From Mycolicibacterium gilvum (GTDB lineage Bacteria > Actinomycetota > Actinomycetes > Mycobacteriales > Mycobacteriaceae), in assembly GCF_900454025.1 (NCBI RefSeq), contig NZ_UGQM01000001.1:1116001-1180000 (forward strand): a DNA stretch of 64,000 nt, in the 5' to 3' direction. Within the stretch, counting starts at the first letter, position 1, and every line of letters starts with the position of its first letter. Shown here one piece after another: positions 36,047 to 45,900 of this stretch. The notes beneath the pieces are model-generated. The model made no database searches. It was given only the letters and a program-made list of their open reading frames with translations, and had not been told where the DNA came from. A program made the position numbers and the translations under genes.

Positions 36047-36178
36047 GCCTCGACCGTATCGGCGCCGACGTGACGACGAATCGGGTGTTTCCCTATGAAA
36101 TCCACGTGCGGTGACGGTCCGGGCAGCGATAATCGCCGCAGAGCCTCGTTCAGGCTTTGGCCTCAGGGCCATCATGGA

Positions 36179-36210
36179 GAATCCCCCGCATTCAGGCGTG
36201 CGGGGGATTC
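36179..36210. terminator. Hairpin with 12-bp perfect stem, probable terminator of the methyltransferase gene
   Basis: GAATCCCCCGCA (36179-36190) pairs exactly with TGCGGGGGATTC (36199-36210) around an 8-nt loop. It begins 26 bp past the stop codon of the minus-strand methyltransferase gene. There is no long U-run, which is common for mycobacterial terminators. Confidence 0.65.
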
Positions 36211-36235
36211 TTCGTCGATCGGGTGTCGATCGGGG

Positions 36236-37132
36236 TCAGGCGGCGACGGCCGGCTTCAGGTAGGTGACCAGGCTGACGTCGATGGACTCGTCGATGAAGT
36301 AGTACTGGCACCCCTTGAGGTAGCGCATGTACCGCTCGTAGTTCTCCTCATCGGTGGCGGCGATCGCCTCGTCCTTGCTGGCCTCGAGGCGGTCGGCCCA
36401 GATGCCGAGGGTCTTGATGTAGTGGTTGCGCAGCGACAGCGGCGGCGGCACCACGAAGCCGGCCTTCTCGCCGTGCTCGACCATCATCTGGGTGGTCGGG
36501 ATGCGGCCGCCGGGGAAGATCTCGGTGATCATGAACTTCACGAACCGGGCCAGCTCGAAGGTCAGCTTCTTCCCGCGTTCTGCGAGGTCGTAAGGGTGGT
36601 AGCCGACGCTGCTCTGGATCGTCATCCGGCCGTCCTCGGGCAGCACGTCGAAGCACATCTTGAAAAAGTCGTCGTAGCGCTCGAATCCGAAGTGCTCGAA
36701 CGCCTCGATGGAGACGATGCGGTCCACGGGGGAGTGGAACTGCTCCCAGCCCTCCAGCCGGACGTCGAAGGTGCGCTCGGAGTCGAGCTTGCCCAGCAGC
36801 TGGTCGCAGTACGCCTTCTGGTTCTTCGACAGCGTCAGGCCGATGACGTTGACGTCGTACTTCTCCATCGCGCGCTGCAGCGTCAGGCCCCAGCCGCAAC
36901 CCACCTCCAGCAGCGTCATCCCGGGCTTGAGGTCCAGCGCGTCGAGATGCTGGTCGACGTTGGCGATCTGGGCTTCCGACAGCGTCGCGTTCGGTCCGGT
37001 GAAGAACGCGCAGCTGTACTTGCGGGTCGGATCCTGGAACACGCCGAAGAAGTCGTCCGACAGATCGTAGTGAGCCTGGATGTCCTCGAAATGAGGAGTC
37101 ATATCCTTCGTGCCGGTGGAGTTGTCAGACAT
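36236..37132 (-). CDS. mmaA: Mycolic acid methyltransferase (MmaA/CmaA family)
   Basis: A 298-residue S-adenosylmethionine-dependent enzyme of the cyclopropane synthase family, which modifies double bonds of meromycolate chains. Motifs are [20 protein letters not shown], the SAM loop [21 protein letters not shown], the active-site region [17 protein letters not shown] and YLKGCQYYF near the end. The gene lies where M. tuberculosis has the four-gene mmaA4-mmaA1 cluster; here a single copy is present. The first gene of that cluster, mmaA4, makes the hydroxymycolate precursor, and a comparable role is likely but not proven. The ATG at 37130-37132 follows AGGGAAA. Confidence 0.9.
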   Translation of the reverse strand: MSDNSTGTKDMTPHFEDIQAHYDLSDDFFGVFQDPTRKYSCAFFTGPNATLSEAQIANVDQHLDALDLKPGMTLLEVGCGWGLTLQRAMEKYDVNVIGLTLSKNQKAYCDQLLGKLDSERTFDVRLEGWEQFHSPVDRIVSIEAFEHFGFERYDDFFKMCFDVLPEDGRMTIQSSVGYHPYDLAERGKKLTFELARFVKFMITEIFPGGRIPTTQMMVEHGEKAGFVVPPPLSLRNHYIKTLGIWADRLEASKDEAIAATDEENYERYMRYLKGCQYYFIDESIDVSLVTYLKPAVAA

Positions 37133-37276
37133 AGTTTCCCTGCTTCGCGCTGGTAGTCGTGGACCGTCGTTGTCAGATGTGGATGACGGTACCGAAGACG
37201 CCGCTCGCCCTTCTGCAAACACGCGTCCTGAAAGCCTCAGACTAGCGTCCGCCCGGTCGAACGATCCAATCCGCCG

Positions 37277-38179
37277 TCAGGGCGCTTCGGCGAATGTGGT
37301 CTTGAGCTCGCCGACGATGTCGTCCCACAGCGGTTCGGGCAGGTCGTGCCCCATCCCGTCGAACAGCACCAACCGGGCCCCGGGAATGGCCCGCGCGATC
37401 GCCCGGCCGCCGGACGGCCGCATCAGCTTGTCTGCCTTGCCGTGGATCACGACCGTCGGAGCGGTGATCTGGCGGTCGTAGCGGCGCAGACTGCCGCTGC
37501 CGAGGATCGCCGCGAAGTGCCTGCCGACCCCGGCGGGGTAGTAGCTGCGGTCGAAACCCTCGATCGCGTCGGTGCGCAGACGCTCCATCGGTGCGGGGTA
37601 GCCGGGGCTGCCGATGATCCGCGAGACACGGACCGCGTTGTCGACGATCGCGTCCCGGGTCGACCCTTTGGGCCGCTGCAGGATTGCGGCGAGTTGACGC
37701 GGTCCGGGCGGAGGCAGTGCGGCCTGGTTGTTGCTGGAGAAGATCACCCCGAGGGTCCTGGTGCGGGGGTGATGGCGCGCCGCGAACACCTGGGCGATCA
37801 TCCCGCCCATCGAACCGCCGACGATGTGCGCCCGGTCGATCTCGAGATGGTCGAGCAGGGCGGCGGCGTCGTCTGCCATGTCTTCGAGCGTGTAGGGCGC
37901 GGGGCTGGGCAGGCCGGCGAGTGAGCGCGCCATCCGCGGTAGCAGCGGAGCCCCCGCGTGGTGGCCGGTGAGCTTGCTCGACAGGCCGACGTCGCGGTTG
38001 TCGAACCTGATGACGCGCAGACCCTGGTCGATGAGCTTCTCGCAGAAACCCTTGCGCCACAACAACAATTGCGCACCGAGGCCCATGATCAACAGGACGG
38101 CGGGATCGTTGCGGTCGCCCATGTCCTCGTAGTGGATCTCCAGTTCACCCGAGGGTGCGGTGCCCGTGCGGATCTGCAC
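37277..38179 (-). CDS. lipG: Alpha/beta-hydrolase, LipG-like lipase/esterase
   Basis: A 300-residue alpha/beta hydrolase, counterpart of Rv0646c (lipG). The nucleophile elbow is VGGSMGGMIAQVFAARH (GxSMGG), the oxyanion loop is LIMGLGAQLLLW, and the catalytic histidine lies in DGMGHDLPEPLW. No signal peptide is seen. The GTG at 38177-38179 overlaps the TAG of the upstream kinase gene (TAGTG). The longer frame, which would add 31 residues, lies inside that gene. It is reported in M. tuberculosis to have thioesterase and phospholipase activity. Confidence 0.88.
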   Translation of the reverse strand: MQIRTGTAPSGELEIHYEDMGDRNDPAVLLIMGLGAQLLLWRKGFCEKLIDQGLRVIRFDNRDVGLSSKLTGHHAGAPLLPRMARSLAGLPSPAPYTLEDMADDAAALLDHLEIDRAHIVGGSMGGMIAQVFAARHHPRTRTLGVIFSSNNQAALPPPGPRQLAAILQRPKGSTRDAIVDNAVRVSRIIGSPGYPAPMERLRTDAIEGFDRSYYPAGVGRHFAAILGSGSLRRYDRQITAPTVVIHGKADKLMRPSGGRAIARAIPGARLVLFDGMGHDLPEPLWDDIVGELKTTFAEAP

Positions 38180-39543
38180 TAGGTGTCCAACTCTCCGTCG
38201 TGCTCGCGCGAGACCTCCACCATGAAGTTCGCGAAGTACCCGGTCAGCGCCGGATCGCTCATCATCTGCCACTTCGGGGCGAGCAGTTTCATGTAGCGCT
38301 CCACGTAGAGGAACTGCTTGCCGATCAGCACGAGCTCGCGGGGCAGCTTCACGTCGTAGGCGTCGGCCAGGGCCGACAGTTGCTTGCCGATCTCGGCATA
38401 ACTCAAGTCGCCCAACGACTTCAGCGTCAACGGGGTGGCGAACCTCTCCAGGTCCCGGGCCGCCTCGGCCTCCGGGCGCACCGTGCCGACCGCCCCCATC
38501 AACACCACGATCTTGCCCGCGGCGGCGTGATCCTTCTTGACCAGCAGGGCGTAGACGAGTTCGCGCAGCAGCCAGCGCGTCCGAGGGTCGATGCGGCCCA
38601 TGATCCCGAAGTCGAAGAACACGACCTTGCCGTCATCGTCGACGTACAGGTTGCCCGCGTGCAGGTCCCCGTGGAACAGGCCGTGCCGCAGACCGCCCTC
38701 GAACACGCTGAACAGCAGCGCCTTGACCAGCGTCTCGCCGTCGAAGCCCTTCTTGCGGATCGCGGCGACGTCGTCGATGCGCACACCGGTGATGCGTTCC
38801 ATCGTCAGCACCCGCTCGCTGGTCAGATCCCAGTACACCTGTGGCACCCGGATGTTCTGTCCCAGCGGGGACGCGTGCATGTGGGCGACCCAGGCGTCCA
38901 TCGACTGAGCTTCCAACCGGAAATCGAGCTCTTCGGCGAGGTTGTCGGCGAAATCGGCGACGACGTCCTGTGCGGAGAGGCGCTGTCCGAGCTTGGCGAA
39001 CTCCACCAGGCGGGCGCCGCGCTTGAGGATCTGCAGGTCGGCGGCGACACGGCGGCGGATCCCGGGACGCTGGATCTTGACGACGACCTCTTCACCGGAG
39101 TGCAGCGTCGCGTAGTGCACCTGGGCGATCGACGCGGACGCGAAGGGCTTCTCGTCGAACGACTTGAACAGGTTCTGCGGCTCGTCGCCGAGGTCCTCAC
39201 GGAACAGTTTGTGGACGGCGTCGGTGTCGGCGGGCGGAACCCGGTCGAGCAGCCCGCGGAACTCCCTGCTGAGCGGTTCGCCGAAGGCCCCGGGGCTCGA
39301 GGCGATGATCTGGCCGAACTTCACGTAGGTGGGCCCGAGGTCGGCGAAGGCCTTCGGGATCTGCCTGACGACCTTCTGCTGCAGATTTCCGCGGGTGGTC
39401 AGCGACGACAGAACGCGACCACCGGTGCGGGTGATCTGCCAGCCGGTGACTCCGATGCGGGCCGCCTCCATGGGCAGCGGGACACGGTCCAACCTGGCAA
39501 CCGCGCGGTGTGGTGTTCGCTGGTTTTTCTGGGTGGAACTCAT
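38179..39543 (-). CDS. ABC1/UbiB-family kinase-like protein
   Basis: A 454-residue member of the ABC1/ADCK/UbiB family, counterpart of Rv0647c. Family motifs are all present: the KxGQ motif in LGPTYVKFGQIIASSPG, the A-rich loop FASASIAQVHYATL, VVVKIQRPGI, the catalytic HGDLHAGNLY and the metal-binding VFFDFGIMG. UbiB-type proteins are ATPases that support lipid or quinone metabolism; the mycobacterial target is unknown. The ATG at 39541-39543 is chosen and the longer frame rejected, because it extends antisense into the tetR gene. It is co-transcribed with lipG. Confidence 0.92.
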   Translation of the reverse strand: MSSTQKNQRTPHRAVARLDRVPLPMEAARIGVTGWQITRTGGRVLSSLTTRGNLQQKVVRQIPKAFADLGPTYVKFGQIIASSPGAFGEPLSREFRGLLDRVPPADTDAVHKLFREDLGDEPQNLFKSFDEKPFASASIAQVHYATLHSGEEVVVKIQRPGIRRRVAADLQILKRGARLVEFAKLGQRLSAQDVVADFADNLAEELDFRLEAQSMDAWVAHMHASPLGQNIRVPQVYWDLTSERVLTMERITGVRIDDVAAIRKKGFDGETLVKALLFSVFEGGLRHGLFHGDLHAGNLYVDDDGKVVFFDFGIMGRIDPRTRWLLRELVYALLVKKDHAAAGKIVVLMGAVGTVRPEAEAARDLERFATPLTLKSLGDLSYAEIGKQLSALADAYDVKLPRELVLIGKQFLYVERYMKLLAPKWQMMSDPALTGYFANFMVEVSREHDGELDT

Positions 39544-39625
39544 GTGTTGCAGTGTCTCAAAAGCCGCGCGCAAGGGAAAAAGTGTGTGCAGTGGCTCACA
39601 GCGTGCGCGAGGCGAACGCTGGCTA

Positions 39626-39643
39626 CAGATGTGGCCAGATCTG
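39626..39643. promoter_or_regulatory. 18-bp imperfect palindrome, likely TetR operator
   Basis: CAGATGTGGCCAGATCTG equals its reverse complement except at one symmetric pair (positions 6 and 13). It lies between the divergent ABC1 kinase and tetR genes, covering the -35 position of the tetR -10 box at 39657-39662. It is probably bound by the TetR protein itself and may also control the kinase-lipG unit. Confidence 0.5.
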
Positions 39644-39656
39644 CATCGGCACGGCT

Positions 39657-39662
39657 TACGCT
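39657..39662 (+). promoter_or_regulatory. -10 box (TACGCT) for tetR
   Basis: TACGCT fits TANNNT and is followed after 6 nt by the ATG at 39669, with no ribosome binding site: a probable leaderless start. Confidence 0.45.
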
Positions 39663-39668
39663 GTAGCG

Positions 39669-40274
39669 ATGACCAGTGCGGCCAATCCGACCCGGTGGGC
39701 GGGCGTGCCGCTGACCGACCGCCGGGCCGAGCGTCGCGCGCTCCTGGTCGACGCCGCGTACCGGCTCTTCGGCGACGGCGGCGAGTCCGCGGTGTCGGTG
39801 CGGTCGGTGTCGCGGGAGTGCGGTCTGAACACGCGTTACTTCTACGAGAGCTTCGGCGACACCGACGACCTGCTCGGTGCGGTCTACGACCGGGTGAGCG
39901 CGGAGCTCGCGGAGGTGGTCGCCGACGCGATGGACCACGCCGACGACTCACTGCGGGCCCGCACCCGCGCCGGTATGGCCGCGGTGCTGCACTTCAGCTC
40001 CGCTGACCCGCGCCGCGGCAGGGTGCTGTTCACCGACGCGCGGTCCAACCCGGTGCTGATTGCGCGGCGCGCCGCCACCCAGGATCTACTCCGCGAGGCC
40101 GTGCTGACCGAGGGCTGGCGGCTGCAACCCGACAGCGACCCGGTGGCCGCGACCATTGGCGCCGCGATGTACACCGGCGCGATGGCCGAACTGGCCCAGC
40201 AGTGGCTGGCCGGCAATCTCGGCGACGATCTCGACGTCGTGGTCGACCACGCGCTGCGCCTCGTGCTGCGCTGA
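39669..40274 (+). CDS. TetR-family transcriptional regulator
   Basis: A 201-residue regulator. The N-terminal HTH spans about residues 17-65: RALLVDAAYRLFGDGGESAV, then VRSVSRECGLNTRYFYESF, with the recognition helix near GLNTRYFY. The C-terminal part is all-helical with no recognised ligand motif. It is divergent from the ABC1 kinase-lipG unit and convergent with the DinB gene. The palindrome upstream suggests autoregulation. Confidence 0.88.
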   Translation: MTSAANPTRWAGVPLTDRRAERRALLVDAAYRLFGDGGESAVSVRSVSRECGLNTRYFYESFGDTDDLLGAVYDRVSAELAEVVADAMDHADDSLRARTRAGMAAVLHFSSADPRRGRVLFTDARSNPVLIARRAATQDLLREAVLTEGWRLQPDSDPVAATIGAAMYTGAMAELAQQWLAGNLGDDLDVVVDHALRLVLR

Positions 40275-40283
40275 CCGGCGGGG

Positions 40284-40883
40284 TCAGGGCTGCGCCGGCG
40301 TGAACGGCGTGAGCCACTCCGTCGCGGGCCAACCCTCCAGGCCGGCCACCAGCTCGTACAGCGTTGCGCCGTCGATGCTCTCGCGGACGATGTCGCCCTG
40401 ACCCGCGTGCCGGGCCAGTTCCTCGATCATGTGGAAGAACACCCAGCGCACCGACCAGGCGGGCACGTCCTTGGGAAACCACGGCACGTGCTGTGGAATC
40501 GGCACTGCCGCACCGAGATCGGCCGACTCCAGGAGTCGGATCGTCTCGTCGTTCTGGCGCTGGAACGCCGTGAGGATGTCGGTCAGCGTCTCGTCCGCAC
40601 GCATCACGAACTGGTCGCCGTACTCGTCGGCCTGATCCTCCATCGGGCGGCGATCGCTCTCGCACAGCTCCGGTGCGGCGGCGACCCGCTCCATCCAGCC
40701 GCGCTGGCAGTGGGTGACGTGTTTGATCAGTCCGCCGATCGACAGGGCGCTGACCGACGGTGTCGAGCGGGCCTGCTCGTCGGTGAGCCCGAACGCGATG
40801 GCATGGAACGCATACTGCTGTGCGGCGAGGTACTCCCTGAGGCCGGCGCGCTCGTCGGCGACGGGTGGTGGCATGGCGGGCAT
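40284..40883 (-). CDS. DinB-family protein
   Basis: A 199-residue four-helix DinB/DUF664-type protein. Possible metal ligands occur in the usual places: GGLIKHVTHCQRGWM near residue 55 and VFFHMIEELARHAGQGDI near residue 150, giving the three-histidine pattern of metal-dependent thiol transferases. In mycobacteria some DinB proteins use mycothiol. The ATG at 40881-40883 has AAGGA upstream; a second ATG nine bases downstream is possible. It lies 31 bp after the second DinB gene and is probably in its operon. Confidence 0.82.
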   Translation of the reverse strand: MPAMPPPVADERAGLREYLAAQQYAFHAIAFGLTDEQARSTPSVSALSIGGLIKHVTHCQRGWMERVAAAPELCESDRRPMEDQADEYGDQFVMRADETLTDILTAFQRQNDETIRLLESADLGAAVPIPQHVPWFPKDVPAWSVRWVFFHMIEELARHAGQGDIVRESIDGATLYELVAGLEGWPATEWLTPFTPAQP

Positions 40884-40914
40884 GGTGTCGGGTTCCTTTC
40901 GGGTGGGTTTCCGG

Positions 40915-41439
40915 TCAGCGGTGGCTGGTGTGGGCGAAAAGGTCACGCAGCAGGGCGATCTCGGCTCCGTGGTGGATCATCTCCCGGTTGATGTGCAGAA
41001 CCAGGGCGGTCATCGGCTCGGCGGCGTAAGGGCCCTCCGCGGGGCCGCAGGGTCTGGCCAGGTCGGCGTCGTCGAGCCCGCGCACCCCGGTCATCCAGCC
41101 CGCATACGCGTCGTCGAGCTGGCGCATCGCCGAGTCCGCGTCGGACGCGTAGTTCCACGTCTCGTAGTCCGCGGGCGGCCCGCCGAAATGTGAGTGCGTG
41201 CGCGCACCCAGGACGCCGACGATCAGATGCGCCAGCCGCCACGCGATCGTCGTCACCGGTTCGGGCTTCGGTGGCGGATAGGCGAAGTCGACGGTGCCGT
41301 CGCGGTGCACCGTCCAGCAGCCGGGCACCGGCTCCCAGAAGTATTCGTCGTCGGTCAGCCCGGCCAGGCGGGGGCGCAGTTGGTGCGTCCAGTGCCAGTC
41401 GAGTTGATCGGTGAGGAGGGAGACGAGGTTGTTGCCCAT
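40915..41439 (-). CDS. DinB-family protein
   Basis: A 174-residue DinB-like protein. The segments WRLAHLIVGVLGARTHSHFGG near residue 65 and ALVLHINREMIHHGAEIALLRDL near the end supply the conserved histidines. The opening TDQLDWHWTHQLRPRLAGLTDDEYFWEPVPGCW is typical of the DinB_2 type. The ATG at 41437-41439 follows AAGGTGGG. It is divergent from a WYL regulator gene across a palindrome, so it is probably its target. Confidence 0.83.
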   Translation of the reverse strand: MGNNLVSLLTDQLDWHWTHQLRPRLAGLTDDEYFWEPVPGCWTVHRDGTVDFAYPPPKPEPVTTIAWRLAHLIVGVLGARTHSHFGGPPADYETWNYASDADSAMRQLDDAYAGWMTGVRGLDDADLARPCGPAEGPYAAEPMTALVLHINREMIHHGAEIALLRDLFAHTSHR

Positions 41440-41460
41440 GTGCCCACCTTCGCACCCCTT

Positions 41461-41479
41461 TAGGACAGTTTCCGTCCTA
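41461..41479. promoter_or_regulatory. Inverted repeat TAGGAC-N7-GTCCTA, likely WYL-regulator operator
   Basis: Perfect 6-bp arms with a 7-bp spacer lie in the 61-bp gap between the divergent DinB and WYL genes. The position, 22 bp from each start codon, suits control of both promoters by the WYL protein. Confidence 0.6.
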
Positions 41480-41500
41480 CAAGTGCGGCAGACTTGCGGC

Positions 41501-42454
41501 ATGTCCGAGACGACCGGCCGGGTGCTCCAACTGCTCGGCCTCCTGCAGTCGCGGCGGGTGTGGAGCGGTGACGAGCTCGCCGCACGGCTCGGGGTGACCA
41601 CCCGCAGCGTGCGCCGCGACATCGACCGGCTGCGCGAACTCGGCTATCCCGTGCACGCCAGCACCGGCCACGGTGGGGGATATCAGCTCGGCGCCGGCGC
41701 AGCGCTCCCGCCGCTGCTGCTCGATCCGGACGAAGCGGTGGCGATGGCGGTGTGCCTGCGGGTCGCGGCGGGTGGCAGCGTCGCCGGCGTCGGCGAGTCG
41801 GCGCTGCGCGCACTGAGCAAGCTCGACCAGGTGATGCCGTCGCGGTTGCGTTCGCAGGTGGCCGCGGTGCATGACACCACGGTGACCCTCGCCGGCGCCA
41901 CCGACACCCCGGTCGAGCCCGAGGTGCTGATGACGCTGGCCCGGGCCAGCGGCGACCACGAGCACGTCACCGCCGGCTACACCGACGTGCGCGGCAACGT
42001 CACCGCACGCCGACTGGAGCCCTACCAGCTCGTCACGACCGGACGGCGCTGGTATCTGATGTGCTTCGACCGCGACCGCGACGACTGGCGCAGCCTGCGG
42101 CTGGACCGGATGGCGGACGTTCAGGCGGTCGGCACGACCTTCACCTCGCGCGAGGCGCCCGACGCCGCGTCCTATGTGCGCCGGGCCATCTCGTCGTCGC
42201 CGTACCCGTATGTCGCGCGCGTGCGCTACCGCGCCCCGGCCGACGTCGTCGCGCAGGTGTTCCCGGCGGCGTCGGTGGACGTCGAACCGGACGGACCCGA
42301 CGCGTGCATCGTCACCGTCGGAGCCGACGATCCGCAGCGGATGGTGCCGTGGCTGGCGATGCCCGGCTGTGACTTCGAGGTACTCGAACCGCGCGAGGTC
42401 GTGGACGCGGTGCGCGTGGTGGCCGGGCGCATCGCGCGCGCGGCCGGGGATTGA
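41501..42454 (+). CDS. YafY/PafC-type HTH-WYL transcriptional regulator
   Basis: A 317-residue regulator. An N-terminal winged HTH (SGDELAARLGVTTRSVRRDI) is followed by HGGGYQLGAG, then the WYL domain with RRLEPYQLVTTGRRWYLMCF and RSLRLDRMADV, and a WCX-type C-terminus. WYL domains bind single-stranded nucleic acid or small ligands. Regulators of this class often control an adjacent DinB gene. The ATG at 41501 is favoured because the longer frame would cross the palindrome and the DinB start. Confidence 0.9.
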   Translation: MSETTGRVLQLLGLLQSRRVWSGDELAARLGVTTRSVRRDIDRLRELGYPVHASTGHGGGYQLGAGAALPPLLLDPDEAVAMAVCLRVAAGGSVAGVGESALRALSKLDQVMPSRLRSQVAAVHDTTVTLAGATDTPVEPEVLMTLARASGDHEHVTAGYTDVRGNVTARRLEPYQLVTTGRRWYLMCFDRDRDDWRSLRLDRMADVQAVGTTFTSREAPDAASYVRRAISSSPYPYVARVRYRAPADVVAQVFPAASVDVEPDGPDACIVTVGADDPQRMVPWLAMPGCDFEVLEPREVVDAVRVVAGRIARAAGD

Positions 42455-42466
42455 GCGCGGCTCAGC

Positions 42467-42820
42467 TCACCACTCGCCGATCTTCGGCCCCAACGGGAAA
42501 ATGCCCCGGAACGGCCTGGACTTCGAACCCTGAACCGCCTTGACGCTGTCGCGGACCTCGCCCTGGGCGTGCACCACCCCATGGGTGTCGCTGAGGCGCG
42601 CCTCCGAGATGCCCCGTGCGGCGCCCATGTCGTTGATCCGGACCACGGAGTTCTCCGATGCCTGGCGGCTCGTCACGATGGGCCGGGGCGGCATAGTCTT
42701 GACGTCCGCACCTGCGGTGCCTGCGCCGACACTGATGAACGCGACGGCGCCGACAGCGCCGACACTTGCGATTCCGAGCATCGCCGCAGATCGCGCGAGG
42801 ATGCGGGAGGGGGCGGCCAT
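42467..42820 (-). CDS. Small secreted protein, unknown
   Basis: A 117-residue protein with a signal peptide: RILARSAAMLGIASVGAVGA then a cleavage-like site AGTAGA-D near residue 39. The mature part of about 78 residues is polar and has no recognised domain or cysteine. CGGAG lies 8 nt before the ATG at 42818-42820. It is convergent with the WYL regulator, 12 bp apart, and divergent from the mannosidase gene. Confidence 0.72.
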   Translation of the reverse strand: MAAPSRILARSAAMLGIASVGAVGAVAFISVGAGTAGADVKTMPPRPIVTSRQASENSVVRINDMGAARGISEARLSDTHGVVHAQGEVRDSVKAVQGSKSRPFRGIFPLGPKIGEW

Positions 42821-42974
42821 AAGGTGTCTCCGTTCATCGACAGGGTTCCTCACTGGTTCCCTTGTCAAGATCTTATCACAGCCGGTGCGCCCGATGCCGC
42901 GAAGCTGGGAAATCGCTGTGAACATGCAGGCTCGCACCGGTTCCGATCCGCGACACGGCCGGGGGTGCGCGCCG

Positions 42975-42980
42975 TAGGGT
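42975..42980 (+). promoter_or_regulatory. -10 box (TAGGGT) for the mannosidase operon
   Basis: TAGGGT fits TANNNT and ends 6 nt before the GTG at 42987, with no ribosome binding site; a leaderless start is likely. Confidence 0.4.
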
Positions 42981-42986
42981 GCTGGC

Positions 42987-45900
42987 GTGGACGTCCTCTC
43001 CGCCGCGTCGACGGAGCTGTTCACCGGACCGCCGGAAGCGCCGACGCAGGTGGTGCGGGTGACCTACCGTGACTGCGCACTGCCGACACCGGTGCGCGTG
43101 GAGGGGCCCGGACTGCGCACCGTCACCGAGTCCATGGCCGAACCCGGCGGCGTCTCGGTCGAGGTGTCCGTTCAGGTGGCCGACGCCGTCCCGGGGCGGC
43201 GTCGGGACGCGACCGTGGTCGCCGGAGACCGTTCGGCGGCGTTCGCGTTCGTCGACGCCGAACCGGGCTGGACCATGTTCATGGTCAGCCATTTCCACTA
43301 CGACCCGGTGTGGTGGAACACCCAGGCCGCGTACACGAGCGCGTGGACCGAGGACCCACCCGGCCGGTGCCGCCAGACCAACGGCTTCGAACTGGTCAGC
43401 GCCCACCTCGACATGGCGCGGCGGGAACCCGAGTACAAGTTCGTGCTGGCCGAGGTCGACTACCTCAAACCGTTCTGGGACACCCACCCGTGGGAGCGCG
43501 CAGACCTCCGCAGGATGATCGCCGAGGGCCGCGTCGAGATCATGGGCGGTACCTACAACGAGCCGAACACGAACCTCACCAGCCCGGAGACCGCGATCCG
43601 GAACTTCGTGCACGGCATCGGTTTCCAGCGCGACGTACTCGGCGCGGCACCGGCGACCGCATGGCAGCTCGACGTGTTCGGCCACGACCCGCAGTTCCCC
43701 GGGATGGCCGCCGAGGCCGGGCTGACGTCGAGTTCGTGGGCGCGTGGCCCACACCATCAGTGGGGACCCATGGCCGACGGGGGAGATCCGCGGCGCATGC
43801 AATTCGCCAGCGAGTTCGAGTGGATCGCGCCGTCGGGCCGCGGACTGCTGACCCATTACATGCCCGCGCACTACGCCGCGGGGTGGTGGATGGACTCCTC
43901 GGCCACCCTGCAGGACGCCGAGGACGCGACCTTCGAGCTCTTCACGCAACTCAAGAAGGTCGCACTGACCCGCAACGTGCTGTTGCCCGTCGGCACCGAC
44001 TACACGCCCCCGAACAAGTGGGTCACCGACATCCACCGGGACTGGAACGCCCGCTACACGTGGCCCCGCTTCCTCTGCGCGCTGCCCCGGGAGTTTTTCG
44101 GCGCGGTGCGCGCCGAACTCGACGCCCGCGGGGGCGCGGCATCGCCGCAGACGCGGGACATGAACCCGATCTACACCGGCAAGGACGTCTCCTACATCGA
44201 CACCAAACAGGCCAACCGGGCCGCCGAGAACGCCACGCTGGAGGCCGAACAGTTCTCGGTGTTCGTCGGGGCGCTGACCGGGGCCACGTATCCGGAGGCG
44301 GCACTGGCCAAGGCTTGGGTTCAGCTGGCCTACGGCGCCCACCACGACGCCATCACCGGATCGGAGTCCGACCAGGTCTACCTCGACCTGCTCACCGGGT
44401 GGCGTGACGCGTGGCAGCTCGGCACGACAGCCCGCGACCAGGCCCTGACGCTGTTGTCCGATGCGGTGGACGCGTCGGTGGTGGTGTGGAACCCGTTGTC
44501 GCACAGTCGTTCCGACATCGTGACCGTACGACTCGAAGAGCCGTGGCCCGGAGGGGTGGTCGACAGGGACGGCAACGCCGTGCCGGTGCTGACCGAACAC
44601 GACGGCCGGACGCTGACATGGCGGGCTCGCGACGTCCCGTCGCTGGGATGGCAGTCCTACACCTTCGTGCCGGGCGGCCACGACAGTGGTTGGGAGCCGT
44701 CGGAGGGCGACGCGATCGCCGGCGGCCGGTACCGCGTGCAGGTGGATCCGGCCCGCGGCGGCGGGGTCTGTTCGTTCCAGGCCGACGGTCGGGAGCTCAT
44801 CGCAGAAGGCAGGGTGGGCAACGAACTCGCCGTCTACGACGAGTACCCGGCCCACCCGGTGGCCGGCGAGGGGCCCTGGCACCTGCTGCCCACGGGGCCG
44901 GTGACGTCGTCCTCGCAACACTCGGCCCTCTCCGTGCGCGGGTACCGCAGCGCGCTCGGGGAACGGCTCGTCATCGAGGGCGAGATCCCCGGAGTGCTCT
45001 CCTACACCCAGACATTGACGCTCTGGCACGGCGTCGACCGGCTGGACTGCCGCACCACCGTCGACGGCTTCACCGCATCGGACCGGCTCGTGAGGTTGTG
45101 CTGGCCGTGCCCGGTCGCCGGCGCGATGCCCGTCAGCGAGGTCGGCGACGCGGTGATCGGGCGCGGGTTCGCGCTCCTGCGCCACCCGGAGTCGGGCGAG
45201 TCCGTCGATGCCGCTGTGCATCCCCACACCCTTGACAATCCCGCCTTCGGATGGTTCGGCCTGTCCAGTGCGCTGCGGGTGAGGTTCCGCGGTGACGCGG
45301 TGCGCGCGGTGTCGGTGGTCGAGGTGATCTCGCCCACCGGCACGGAATCCGCGGTCCGCGACCTCGTCGCCGCGCTGGCCCGCGCCGGGGTCACCGCCAC
45401 CTGCACCGCGGCCGATGCGCCGCGGTACGGCGACCTCTCCTTCGACTCAAACCTGCCCGATCTGCGGATCAGCATCGGGGGTGTCAACGAGAATTCTTTC
45501 ACTGCAACGGTTCTGGGCGACGGCGAACACGATCGGCGGAGATGGATACCGGCCGCGCGTCCGCTACGGGACGTCTGGGTGCCCGGTGCCGATCTGCGCG
45601 CACCGACCGCGCTACCGGTGTTGGTGGTCGGCGCCGGCGGCGACGTCGACGAGGCCGTCGCCGCACTGGTCGACGATCTCGCCGACGCGGAGATCTTCGT
45701 CGACCAGGAGGTCGACGAAGACTTCGAGTCCTACAGCGTCGCCGTGATCAACCGCGGGGTACCGGGTTTCGCGGTCGAGGTCGACGGCACCCTGAACGCG
45801 TCGTTGATGAGGTCCTGCACCGGCTGGCCGTCCGGCACCTGGATCGACCCGCCGCGGCGCACCGCCCCCGACGGCTCCAACTTCCAGTTGCAGCACTGGA

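Noticed and set aside
42876..45227. 783-codon open frame antisense to the mannosidase
   Set aside because: Composition follows the codon pattern of the sense gene and no motif is visible.
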